From a virus: DNA of 50,018 nt. Positions 33,396-40,131 of this stretch are shown one piece after another (position 1 is the first letter of the stretch; the number at the start of each line of letters is the position of its first letter). The DNA is taken from the IMG/VR virus record IMGVR_UViG_3300037507_003276, positions 1 through 50,018 of that record; one strand, given 5' to 3'. The notes beneath the pieces are model-generated. The model was not told the DNA's origin. It saw nothing but the letters and a program-made list of their open reading frames with translations, and made no database searches. Made by a program: the position numbers and the translations under genes.

Positions 33396-33608
33396 TTAAT
33401 TTGCCAGATAACTATCTCCTTCTATCCAACTTCTGGCAGCATCTACATATCCTTCATCAACAAGATATTTTCTTAAATCTTGAAAATCTTCTCCAGATAG
33501 AGAACCTTTAAATTCCATTTCCAAATCAAATCTATCATCATCTTTTGGTAAAATGTTTAATTTAAAATTACGTCCTTTGAATTTAATATGTATAGCATAC
33601 TTTTTCAT
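33396..33608 (-). CDS. Hypothetical protein
   Basis: A 70-residue protein with a beta-strand first half and GYVDAARSW near the end. Family unknown. It is directly upstream of tRNA-Ser. Confidence 0.6.
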   Translation of the reverse strand: MKKYAIHIKFKGRNFKLNILPKDDDRFDLEMEFKGSLSGEDFQDLRKYLVDEGYVDAARSWIEGDSYLAN

Positions 33609-33620
33609 ATTGATATATTA

Positions 33621-34034
33621 TCACAACTTTTCCCAAAGTCCATTAGCTAAAAATTGAACTTCTGAAATATATTCATAATTTTCTGGATGTTTTGTAGCCC
33701 ATTCTTTCGGACCCAAAACAACAATTTTTATATTATTTTTTTTTGTATCTTTTATAAGCCAGTAGTTGGCTCCAACAACAGGGGTAAAGGTACGTTCGGC
33801 GTTATATACAAGTTCTGTAATTTCTAAACGCTCTTTTATTTGTTGAGCTTGTTTATTAATTACATCAGCTATTTGTTTAAGATTTTCAAATTCTTTTTGT
33901 GCTTGTTGCACTGCAAGATTGTAGTGCTGATCTTTTTTAGTTTTTGTTTCAATTATATCAAATTTAGGAGCACCCCTATCTAAGCCATAAGGAACAATTG
34001 ATTTTTTAAACGGATCGTATTCTGTTATTTCCAT
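33621..34034 (-). CDS. DUF2452-family protein
   Basis: The 137-residue protein matches the DUF2452 pattern as I recall it: a helical segment QAQQIKERLEITELVYNAE, then FTPVVGANYWL, and a final FLANGLWEKL. The family is best known from Bacteroidota and has no assigned function, which hints at that host lineage. Confidence 0.7.
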   Translation of the reverse strand: MEITEYDPFKKSIVPYGLDRGAPKFDIIETKTKKDQHYNLAVQQAQKEFENLKQIADVINKQAQQIKERLEITELVYNAERTFTPVVGANYWLIKDTKKNNIKIVVLGPKEWATKHPENYEYISEVQFLANGLWEKL

Positions 34035-34040
34035 AAAAAA

Positions 34041-34127
34041 CGGTGCGAGTAGGATTCGAACCCACGGAAGCGATTAAACTTCGAGAGTTTAGTAAACTCC
34101 TGCTTTAGACCACTCAGCCATCGCACC
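34041..34127 (-). tRNA. tRNA-Ser with unusual anticodon ACT
   Basis: The acceptor GGTGCGA/TCGCACC with discriminator G, D-arm, T-arm and long variable arm fit a serine tRNA. The anticodon loop is TTACTAA between GGAGT and ACTCT, giving anticodon ACT (codon AGU). Serine tRNAs for AGY normally use GCT; A34 is rare. Confidence 0.82.
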
Positions 34128-34159
34128 CATGTAAACAATATATCATTAAGTTATAAAAA

Positions 34160-34187
34160 AACAAGGGTAGATTTCTCTACCCTTGTT
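34160..34187 (-). terminator. Rho-independent terminator
   Basis: A 12-bp perfect stem AACAAGGGTAGA/TCTACCCTTGTT with a GAAA loop on the minus strand is followed by a T-run. It ends the 34214 gene/structured-RNA transcript. Confidence 0.9.
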
Positions 34188-34213
34188 TCAAAAACGTTAG
34201 TCAGAATCATTCA

Positions 34214-34318
34214 TTATCGAGTGTGTCTGCCAAACATTTCTGTAATCATTACCAAATAACCTAAACATGCAAGTTTAATGTTAAATGCTAAGACTATTGT
34301 TCCTATTATTAATGTCAT
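34214..34318 (-). CDS. 34-residue membrane peptide with strong Shine-Dalgarno
   Basis: The peptide is largely hydrophobic (about residues 3-25) with a polar end. It has AAAGGAG 6 nt before the ATG, one of only two clear Shine-Dalgarno sites in the window, and follows a long structured leader. A terminator follows. Its function is unknown. Confidence 0.65.
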   Translation of the reverse strand: MTLIIGTIVLAFNIKLACLGYLVMITEMFGRHTR

Positions 34319-34331
34319 TGTTATCTCCTTT

Positions 34332-34689
34332 CGCAAAAACCTCTAAGTTTCCGCGAGAAAAATAACAATAATATTTACTGAAAATGTGAATCGTTTACCC
34401 GCGACGATTCAGGACTAATCTCAGCCATGTTTATACAACCACGGAAAGTCGGCTCCTCTTACAAGATTAACCCGAATTGGTGTTTAGTGGGTTTTATTCT
34501 AGAATTTGTCCCACTACTCAACGAAGGCTCCGCAATCCGCAGAACACAACTTCGTCCATAGCTTGTATTGTATAAATGCATAGGATCATAGCTTACCGCA
34601 GCTTGGCTCCCCTAGCTCAGATAAAAACCCCAACTCACCAACAAGCAAAAATTTTTATCCTGATTTGGTTATAACTGCCACCAAATCGT
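34332..34689 (-). ncRNA. Structured RNA, about 360 nt, leader of the 34-residue gene
   Basis: No gene is visible, but helices are dense. On the minus strand there are GATTTGG/CCAAATC (34662-34687), GATAAAAA/TTTTTATC (34620-34659), ACGAAG/CTTCGT (34521-34555), AGTGGG/CCCACT, a 13-bp ATTCGGGTTAATC/GATTAG-T-CCTGAAT helix (34406-34477), CCGTG/CATGG and TGAATCG/CGATTCA near the 3' end. The CCGTG hairpin loop TTGTAT matches ATACAA near 34573, a possible kissing contact. It starts near 34689 from its own TTGACA promoter. It could be a stand-alone RNA or a regulatory leader. Confidence 0.6.
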
Positions 34690-34695
34690 ATTACT

Positions 34696-34724
34696 AACAT
34701 ATCAAAGATCTTTCCTTTTGTCAA
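34696..34724 (-). promoter_or_regulatory. Promoter for the second structured RNA
   Basis: TTGACA, 17 nt and TATGTT on the minus strand; the TGA in TTGACA is the stop codon of the 34721 gene, as at 27582 and 36589. Confidence 0.6.
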
Positions 34725-35275
34725 ATAATATTTATGCTAGTTTGATAATAAAGTCTTTTTAAATTATAAAGAGCTACATTATTAAACTCTGCAAGTTTGC
34801 TATATTCCATCTTTACATTATCATACAAGTTTTTCATATCATAATTTGCCCATTTAGAAACAATTTTAGAAAAAGAATAATTTGATTCATTAACCAATTT
34901 TTGATCGGTATTCACATTACAAAAATTTGCCTCATTAACTTCGGAAATAAACATTCCTGAATAAAATCCATTCAATTGATATTTTTCAACAAATTTATCA
35001 GCGTTGCACCAAAGATAAAAACATTCTTTTTTCTTTTTTAAAAAATCCACAATATTTTTATCAATAACATACCCCTCATCAAAATTACCAATAGAAAATA
35101 ATCCATCAGGAGAACCATGACCCATCATCATAATTCTATCGTGTGTTTCAATGAGATTAATAAGTTGTTCAAAGGAACAATCTTTTTGGATAACTGTTTT
35201 GTTATCAATCTTTTCGTAGATTGGTTCTAAAAAAACAGTACTTGTATCTTTTGGGTGAATGATTAATGTTTTCAC
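34721..35275 (-). CDS. Caspase/CHAT-like cysteine protease candidate
   Basis: The 184-residue protein has IMMMGHGSPDGLF near residue 50 and ECFYLWCNADKF near residue 88. GHG plus a strand-terminal Cys is the His/Cys dyad arrangement of caspase- and CHAT-type peptidases. The C-terminal helical part is unassigned. This fold assignment rests on motif and spacing only. Confidence 0.5.
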   Translation of the reverse strand: MKTLIIHPKDTSTVFLEPIYEKIDNKTVIQKDCSFEQLINLIETHDRIMMMGHGSPDGLFSIGNFDEGYVIDKNIVDFLKKKKECFYLWCNADKFVEKYQLNGFYSGMFISEVNEANFCNVNTDQKLVNESNYSFSKIVSKWANYDMKNLYDNVKMEYSKLAEFNNVALYNLKRLYYQTSINII

Positions 35276-35293
35276 ATTATCATTTATAGACGT

Positions 35294-35509
35294 TTATCTA
35301 CTTTTTGTCAAAGATTTTTTCTTGATCATTTTTAATCTTTGTTTAAGTTTTCTTTCACTTCTTTCTTTAGGTGTTTCAAAAGCTCTTTTTGATCGAACAG
35401 TATCCATAGTTCCTTCGATCATTAATTTTGTTTTTAGTCTTTGAAGTGCTCTATCTAAATTAAGTTTTGCATCTCCTCGTTTTGGTATTCTTACTTCTGC
35501 ATTAATCAT
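35294..35509 (-). CDS. rpsU: Ribosomal protein bS21
   Basis: The 71 residues match bS21 in length and pattern: VRIPKRGDAKLNLDRALQRLKTK near the start, then a very basic Arg/Lys-rich tail. bS21 binds the 30S subunit near the anti-Shine-Dalgarno region and is encoded by many aquatic phages. Here it occurs with few Shine-Dalgarno sites, so it might favour phage mRNA initiation; this is inference. Confidence 0.85.
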   Translation of the reverse strand: MINAEVRIPKRGDAKLNLDRALQRLKTKLMIEGTMDTVRSKRAFETPKERSERKLKQRLKMIKKKSLTKSR

Positions 35510-35546
35510 ATGATTAATTTATTTTCAAAACAAAGAAGTCAAGTGG

Positions 35547-35617
35547 TGCGGAATGAGGGAATCGAACCCTCGTCCTGACTTTGGAAGAGTCCAGTTTTAC
35601 CATTAAACTAATTCCGC
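35547..35617 (-). tRNA. tRNA-Gly (anticodon TCC)
   Basis: The stem GGACT/AGTCA (first pair mismatched) encloses CTTCCAA. Acceptor GCGGAAT/ATTCCGC with discriminator A and an encoded CCA. Confidence 0.92.
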
Positions 35618-35622
35618 AAAAG

Positions 35623-35694
35623 CATCGCCACGGAGAATCGAACTCCGATTACATGGATGAAAACCATGTGTCCTAACCGTTAGACGATGGCGAC
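35623..35694 (-). tRNA. tRNA-Glu (anticodon TTC)
   Basis: The stem CATGG/CCATG encloses TTTTCAT; acceptor GTCGCCA/TGGCGAT with discriminator G. Confidence 0.93.
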
Positions 35695-35701
35695 ATAAAA
35701 A

Positions 35702-35863
35702 TTATTTTCTTTTACTTAGAATTTCTTTCATGAATTGTTTATTGGCTCTTTTTTCTCGCCAAGAAATCCAAATGAAAGATAATACTGCACCAATACTTAA
35801 TCCAATTAAAAAATATCCAGTAAAAATTGCCAACCAACGAAGAAGTAAAAATGTGATGTCCAT
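35702..35863 (-). CDS. Small membrane protein
   Basis: A 53-residue protein with one or two hydrophobic helices (about residues 4-35) and a basic tail. It has a good promoter (TTGACT-16-TATATT-6-ATG) and is directly upstream of tRNA-Glu. Function unknown. Confidence 0.65.
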   Translation of the reverse strand: MDITFLLLRWLAIFTGYFLIGLSIGAVLSFIWISWREKRANKQFMKEILSKRK

Positions 35864-35869
35864 AATAAG

Positions 35870-35897
35870 AATATACTAAAAATATTTTAAAAGTCAA
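35870..35897 (-). promoter_or_regulatory. Sigma70-like promoter for the 35863 gene and tRNAs
   Basis: TTGACT, 16 nt and TATATT on the minus strand, 6 nt before the ATG, just after the terminator of the 36099 gene. Confidence 0.6.
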
Positions 35898-35903
35898 ATA
35901 AAA

Positions 35904-35927
35904 AACCCCTCTCTTTCGAGAGGGGTT
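35904..35927 (-). terminator. Rho-independent terminator
   Basis: An AACCCCTCT/AGAGGGGTT stem with a CGAAAG loop is followed on the minus strand by a T-run. It ends the 35938 gene. Confidence 0.9.
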
Positions 35928-35937
35928 GTGTTTATGA

Positions 35938-36099
35938 TTAGAACAATGAAGCTAAAGTTGTTTTAACCCAACGAAACAATCCGAAAAAAATCTGAGCGAT
36001 TTCTTTCAAATCTTCTCGCTGTATTGTTCCTACATATCCAACTGAACCATAAGGACCAAAAACAATCCCCAATTGGTGTGTTTGATAATGTTTTTCCAT
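35938..36099 (-). CDS. 53-residue protein with strong Shine-Dalgarno
   Basis: The peptide has a Gly-rich beta part and an amphipathic helical end (AQIFFGLFRWVKTTLASLF). AAAGGAGG lies about 6 nt before the ATG, the stronger of two clear Shine-Dalgarno sites. A GGCAC/GTGCT hairpin lies in the leader. Followed by a terminator, so it is a monocistronic gene. Function unknown. Confidence 0.7.
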   Translation of the reverse strand: MEKHYQTHQLGIVFGPYGSVGYVGTIQREDLKEIAQIFFGLFRWVKTTLASLF

Positions 36100-36166
36100 G
36101 TATACCTCCTTTCACACATTTATTTAGCACCATTTGTGCCAACTAACAAGTTAAGATTTCGTCACA

Positions 36167-36388
36167 TTATTGGATCTTGGGCATTAAAATTCTAACTTGT
36201 CCATTTCCTTTTGAAATACCAGTAGGATGTTGAAAAAATCTTTTTGGTAGCTCTGTTATAGATCCTTCATGATATTTTGGATCTATTAGAGATAAATCAT
36301 CGCCTTCTAAATAAACATAAGATTCTCCTGTTAAAAGACAAACTATTTCTTGTTCAGGGTTTTCAAAATGCTTAGATGGTACATACAT
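36167..36388 (-). CDS. Hypothetical protein
   Basis: A 73-residue protein, mostly beta-strand, of unknown family. It is immediately downstream of tRNA-Met. Confidence 0.6.
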   Translation of the reverse strand: MYVPSKHFENPEQEIVCLLTGESYVYLEGDDLSLIDPKYHEGSITELPKRFFQHPTGISKGNGQVRILMPKIQ

Positions 36389-36395
36389 AAGTTGG

Positions 36396-36469
36396 TAGCG
36401 GGAGTGGGAATCGAACCCACCTAAAAGTGCTTATGAGACACTTGAGTTCACCAGAACTGCTATCCCGCA
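36396..36469 (-). tRNA. tRNA-Met type (anticodon CAT)
   Basis: The anticodon stem AGTGT/GCACT encloses CTCATAA and CCA is encoded. In the acceptor, position 1 and 72 appear mismatched (T-T), as in initiators, but the anticodon stem lacks the initiator G-C triplet. The D-arm is irregular. Elongator, initiator or Ile(lysidine) cannot be decided. Confidence 0.8.
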
Positions 36470-36477
36470 ATTTAAAA

Positions 36478-36548
36478 AGCCCAGTACCAGAATCGAACTG
36501 GTGTCAGATGATTACAAATCAACCGTTTTACCATTAAACTAACCAGGC
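36478..36548 (-). tRNA. tRNA-Thr (anticodon TGT)
   Basis: The stem GTTGA/TCATC encloses TTTGTAA; acceptor GCCTGGT/ACTGGGC. The discriminator is T. Confidence 0.9.
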
Positions 36549-36563
36549 ATTTAATATACTATA

Positions 36564-36592
36564 AACTTACCTTAAACATCGGTTGATGTCAA
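36564..36592 (-). promoter_or_regulatory. Promoter for the Thr-Met tRNA pair
   Basis: TTGACA, 17 nt and TAAGTT on the minus strand precede tRNA-Thr by about 15 nt. The TGA of TTGACA is the stop codon of the 36589 gene. Confidence 0.55.
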
Positions 36593-36753
36593 TTAACAAT
36601 TAAATCTTTTTTTAAAATTTTTTGTTCAAAACAAGATATTAATGGTTTAACAATATAAAAATCATCTTCTTCGGAAATTATACTCACTAATTGAGTTTTT
36701 CTTAAAATTGGATGATCGTCTGTGTTTACAACACCTTGCTTATAAGATTTCAT
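36589..36753 (-). CDS. Hypothetical protein
   Basis: A 54-residue frame with no recognised motif, supported by an ATGA overlap with the upstream 36750 gene. Its stop is shared with the tRNA promoter. Confidence 0.6.
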   Translation of the reverse strand: MKSYKQGVVNTDDHPILRKTQLVSIISEEDDFYIVKPLISCFEQKILKKDLIVN

Positions 36754-37103
36754 TTTTGAAATAATTTTAAAGCTTCGGGATTTTTATCTAAAAAAATGGC
36801 AACTTTATCGATAAGTTTTTGACTTATTCCATAATTTAAAACTTCAGGATTTTTATTGATAAAATCTTGTGTGTTTATTCCAGCCAACGCCATTGATATA
36901 ATAATAACTAAAGGACTAAAATGATGAGACTTTATATTTTGTATAATAAATTTTGCAAGCTCTTTCCAGTTATTTTTTAAATCTTTAAAAAGCTGAACAA
37001 GAGTTATATTAACACCATCATCGGCTGTTATTCTAAACCCACCATTTTTAAATTCTAAAGCTTCCTTTAAAAGAAAATAATCTTTAAATGAAAGATCAGA
37101 CAT
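36750..37103 (-). CDS. Hypothetical protein with leader-like N-terminus
   Basis: The 117 residues begin MSDLSFKDYFLLKEALE, a weak relative of the shared N-terminal module. A hydrophobic stretch near residues 65-75 could be a membrane or core helix. Family unknown. Confidence 0.6.
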   Translation of the reverse strand: MSDLSFKDYFLLKEALEFKNGGFRITADDGVNITLVQLFKDLKNNWKELAKFIIQNIKSHHFSPLVIIISMALAGINTQDFINKNPEVLNYGISQKLIDKVAIFLDKNPEALKLFQK

Positions 37104-37114
37104 AAAAGAAAATC

Positions 37115-37429
37115 TTAGTTGTTTTGATTATCTTCTTCGTCAAACTTCAAACTCATTCTTTGTTTTAAGAATTCTTCAGAGTTTGGTCCTTTTGGTTCTT
37201 CTTTAGTGAACATGTCACCAACCAATGGTTCCAATGATTTTAAAAGTTTTTCTAACTTTCCATAAGCAGCACCAAACTCACCACTCATCAAATCTTGTTC
37301 GATTTCTTTTAAATCTTGTGGTGCGTTTTGTTGTGCATCAGAAGCACTATCATCTTCATCGAAACCGCTTATTTCATTTAAAATTTTATTATAAGCTTGT
37401 TCTAAAAGCATTTGGTCTTTTGTTTTCAT
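37115..37429 (-). CDS. Likely virion protein with N-terminal module
   Basis: The 104-residue acidic protein starts MKTKDQMLLEQAYNKILNE, almost identical to leaders at 3883 and 23589, with TATAAGTAT at 37437-37445 upstream. The remainder is acidic and helical. Confidence 0.75.
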   Translation of the reverse strand: MKTKDQMLLEQAYNKILNEISGFDEDDSASDAQQNAPQDLKEIEQDLMSGEFGAAYGKLEKLLKSLEPLVGDMFTKEEPKGPNSEEFLKQRMSLKFDEEDNQNN

Positions 37430-37436
37430 TGTATGA

Positions 37437-37445
37437 ATACTTATA
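37437..37445 (-). promoter_or_regulatory. Late-type promoter box TATAAGTAT
   Basis: The minus strand reads TATAAGTAT 7 nt before the 37429 ATG. Confidence 0.5.
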
Positions 37446-37449
37446 CTTT

Positions 37450-37713
37450 TTAAGATGCCTTATCTCCTTTTTTCCAAGAAATTCTTTTAGAACCTTTCTT
37501 GTGTCTTTTACGAGAATTGCACATAGATTTGGTTGGACGGCAAGCAGGATACCCTTTTCTTTTTTCTCCTTTTTGTCTTCCGCACGTTTTTCCTGTTTTA
37601 CAATCCACCCAACCCTTTCCTTTATTTCTAGAAAACCAACCATGCAATCCTTCTTTTTTTTCTTTTTGAAAACCTTCTTCAATTACATCTAAAATTAATT
37701 GTTTTAAATTCAT
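37450..37713 (-). CDS. DUF5872-like basic cysteine-rich protein
   Basis: The 87-residue protein has GLHGWFSRNKGKGWVDC, TCGRQKGEKRKGYPACRPT and a basic end, a pattern I associate with DUF5872-type proteins of T4-like phages. It probably binds nucleic acid or metal and may be in the virion. Overlaps the 37710 gene start by 4 nt. Confidence 0.75.
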   Translation of the reverse strand: MNLKQLILDVIEEGFQKEKKEGLHGWFSRNKGKGWVDCKTGKTCGRQKGEKRKGYPACRPTKSMCNSRKRHKKGSKRISWKKGDKAS

Positions 37714-38096
37714 TTTTTCTTTTTCCAGATTTTACCTTGGCGACACTTGACTACCGCGCCAGATTTATAGGCACTTGTTTTTTTACCGTAGACGCTATCC
37801 GCCCTTCGCAAGCAACGGTCACGTTTGGCTTTTTCTTCATTAACAATTGGTTTTGTCTCTGGGTTAGGTTTTTCTTCAACAACTTTTGCATTTTGTAAAA
37901 CTTTTGAAATAACAATCGCAGGATTTTTATAATTCATTTTTTCCGCAATTTTTCTACCAATAAATGCCATTGCTTGTTTTGGTGTATTGGCACTTAAAGT
38001 ATATCTTTTTTGATCGTAAGATATAACATACGAATTTTTATATTTTGGTTTTCCAAGTTTATCAAGATAACTTGATACTAATAAATCATATTTCAT
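37710..38096 (-). CDS. Basic hypothetical protein with DUF5872-like C-terminus
   Basis: The 128 residues have a beta-strand domain (1-65), a proline-rich linker and a C-terminal CLRRADSVYGKKTSAYKSG-type motif followed by VVKCRQGKIWKKKK, similar to tails on the neighbouring gene's family. Confidence 0.65.
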   Translation of the reverse strand: MKYDLLVSSYLDKLGKPKYKNSYVISYDQKRYTLSANTPKQAMAFIGRKIAEKMNYKNPAIVISKVLQNAKVVEEKPNPETKPIVNEEKAKRDRCLRRADSVYGKKTSAYKSGAVVKCRQGKIWKKKK

Positions 38097-38539
38097 GGTG
38101 TATTTGGTTCAGAATAATAATTTCTAATATTTCTCTCTATATATGTAACTCTTTCATTTAAATCATCAACATCTTTTTGTTGATTAACCATCAGTTGATT
38201 TACAGATTTTAATTGTTCAGTGTATATTGTTTGTTGATTGATGATTGCATCCAATTTAGTTTGTACTACTTCAAATCGTGTTTTGGCTAATTCATCTTGT
38301 TTTGCGTCTTCTACGTCTTGTTTTTCGATATATTGACCAAATTGAGTTTGTTTAACGTATGTTGATGAAAGCCACATTGTATAATATCCTACAGATAAAA
38401 ACATCAAAAGCATAAACAGCGGTCTTAAAATTAAACTGATAAATGCTCTGTGTTTTACTTCAAATTGGTTTAAAAATTCAATTATATTAACTTTAGCATC
38501 GCTTTTATCTGCTGATCTTCGGTGTGTATATGATTCCAT
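38093..38539 (-). CDS. Membrane-anchored coiled-coil protein
   Basis: A hydrophobic helix (about residues 35-58) is followed by a long coiled-coil region to about residue 130 in this 148-residue protein. It resembles phage inner-membrane accessory proteins; a spanin- or tape-like role is possible but unproved. Confidence 0.65.
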   Translation of the reverse strand: MESYTHRRSADKSDAKVNIIEFLNQFEVKHRAFISLILRPLFMLLMFLSVGYYTMWLSSTYVKQTQFGQYIEKQDVEDAKQDELAKTRFEVVQTKLDAIINQQTIYTEQLKSVNQLMVNQQKDVDDLNERVTYIERNIRNYYSEPNTP

Positions 38540-38557
38540 TGGAGATATTAATAATTA

Positions 38558-38890
38558 TCAATTTGGAGTGTCAATATTGTCAGGAAATATAGCCCAGACG
38601 ATTTGTGGATGGCCGTAGCTAGTTTCAAACACAGGATCAGACATTTCACACAAATCGTTTATCTTTTTTTGATATTTCCAAATTTTAGCCATTCCTCTTG
38701 CTATTATTTTCTCATCTACATCTTTATGCCATCTAGCAATTGATTCATAAAAAGGATATGGTACAATACTAAAACCATTAGGATAAAAAATAGTTTTAAC
38801 TTCAAATGCTTCGTATTTTAAAACCAGTTCTTCTTTCAGTTTTTCATTCAGTTGAAAGTATTCTTGTTCTTCCATCATATATTTATTCAC
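38558..38890 (-). CDS. Hypothetical protein
   Basis: A 110-residue protein with several Trp and a conserved-looking PYPFYESIARWHKD segment. Family unknown. A GAATAAATATATG box lies just upstream. Confidence 0.6.
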   Translation of the reverse strand: MNKYMMEEQEYFQLNEKLKEELVLKYEAFEVKTIFYPNGFSIVPYPFYESIARWHKDVDEKIIARGMAKIWKYQKKINDLCEMSDPVFETSYGHPQIVWAIFPDNIDTPN

Positions 38891-38899
38891 AAAAAAGAT

Positions 38900-38928
38900 T
38901 TGACAAATATACCACAGTAGCTTAATAT
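38900..38928 (+). promoter_or_regulatory. Strong sigma70-like promoter
   Basis: TTGACA, 17 nt and TAATAT, then 7 nt to the 38936 ATG. It is the best promoter in the window and may also drive tmRNA downstream. Confidence 0.7.
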
Positions 38929-38935
38929 TGGCAAT

Positions 38936-40108
38936 ATGAATATAAATTCAGATCGAAATATTAAACGTAAAAAAGTTTTACAGCTTCACGGAAGAGGTAA
39001 AACCAAAACAGAAATTTCTGAACTGTTAGGCGTTCCAAGATCAACCATTCACGATTGGGTTACAGGTCGCCGCCGCAATACTACTGTTAAGACAACAGTT
39101 CAAAATTCTTTTGATGAGAATGACAACCCAATCAATATTATTACTGAAGAAGAAACTACGGAATCTTTTGAAACTCCTTATCTTGCAGGAATGACCAAAA
39201 ATGATTTCCGCCAAGAACGTTTGAAAGAGTTTTTGGAAAATGTTAAATACGTCCAATATCCTGCTCCAGTAAAACCTAAAACATATTCGGTTGCCAACAA
39301 ATCAACAATGATTATTGGTGACACTCACTTTGGTTTTGAGTGTTGGGATACGATCAACATCTTTCTTCAAGCTGTCGAAGAAATGAAACCAGAAAGAATT
39401 ATTCTTAATGGTGATACGGTTGATCTTCTTTCTATTAGCAAGTATTCTAAAGATGCTCGTCATGGTCATAGTATCAATGATGAAATTGAGGCTTATCATA
39501 AATTTCTCAAAATTCTTCATGATATTACAGAACCATTTAAAGCAGAGATTCTTGAAACGAATGGAAACCATTCAGGTAATGGTATCGAAGGTCGTTGGTG
39601 GAGATACATTTCTGCCAGTGATGATATCAAACAACTTTTAGAGCTTCCACAAATTGCAGAGAATCTCTCATATACGAAGGTGTTCCATCCTCAAGCTGAT
39701 TGGTCAAGAATTCGTTTAGTAGATGCTACAGATGATATGGATTCTTTGGTAGAGTTGCCAAATAACGTGTTTGTTTATCATGGTGATATTGTTCGTAAGC
39801 ATGGTGGCTTCTCTGCTAGAGGTAATTTTGAAAAACATTTTGCTTCTACTATTACAAGCCATACTCATCGTTTGGGATCAACATATCAAACCATTCCAAA
39901 GATTGGTTCTCGTCCAATGGAAATTATTGAGAACCATGAAATCGGATGTGCATGTAAACTGAATCCTACCTATGTTAAAGGCGCAAATTGGCAAAATGGT
40001 TTTTGTATTGTCAATTATTCTGAAGATAGCACAGGCGTTGAATTGGTTAAGGTTACCAATAAAAAAGCCACAATCAATTCATTGGGTAAAACTTTGAAGG
40101 TTGACTAA
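38936..40108 (+). CDS. HTH-metallophosphoesterase fusion
   Basis: The 390-residue protein begins with a helix-turn-helix (TKTEISELLGVPRSTIHDWVTG, residues about 22-43) and continues as a calcineurin-like phosphoesterase with IIGDTHFG near 123, LNGDTVD near 157, ETNGNHSG near 206 and SHTHR near 305. The DNA-binding domain suggests it acts on nucleic acid at specific sites. It is immediately upstream of tmRNA and probably cotranscribed. Confidence 0.85.
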   Translation: MNINSDRNIKRKKVLQLHGRGKTKTEISELLGVPRSTIHDWVTGRRRNTTVKTTVQNSFDENDNPINIITEEETTESFETPYLAGMTKNDFRQERLKEFLENVKYVQYPAPVKPKTYSVANKSTMIIGDTHFGFECWDTINIFLQAVEEMKPERIILNGDTVDLLSISKYSKDARHGHSINDEIEAYHKFLKILHDITEPFKAEILETNGNHSGNGIEGRWWRYISASDDIKQLLELPQIAENLSYTKVFHPQADWSRIRLVDATDDMDSLVELPNNVFVYHGDIVRKHGGFSARGNFEKHFASTITSHTHRLGSTYQTIPKIGSRPMEIIENHEIGCACKLNPTYVKGANWQNGFCIVNYSEDSTGVELVKVTNKKATINSLGKTLKVD

Positions 40109-40131
40109 ATAGATCTGTTCTTTGAAAATTT

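Noticed and set aside
34332-34689. RNase P RNA
   Set aside because: Short matches to conserved elements (TGCGGTAAG on one strand, GGAAAGTCGGCTCC on the other) do not come in the correct order or on one strand, and the ACAGAAA and GGCTTA elements are missing.
37389-37682. 97-residue frame overlapping the DUF5872-like gene
   Set aside because: It is a lysine-rich shadow of the recognised gene in another phase.
40101-40129. Separate promoter for tmRNA (TTGACT, 17 nt, GAAAAT)
   Set aside because: The -10 box is poor and sits only 3 nt from the mature 5' end; the upstream strong promoter at 38900 is a better source.
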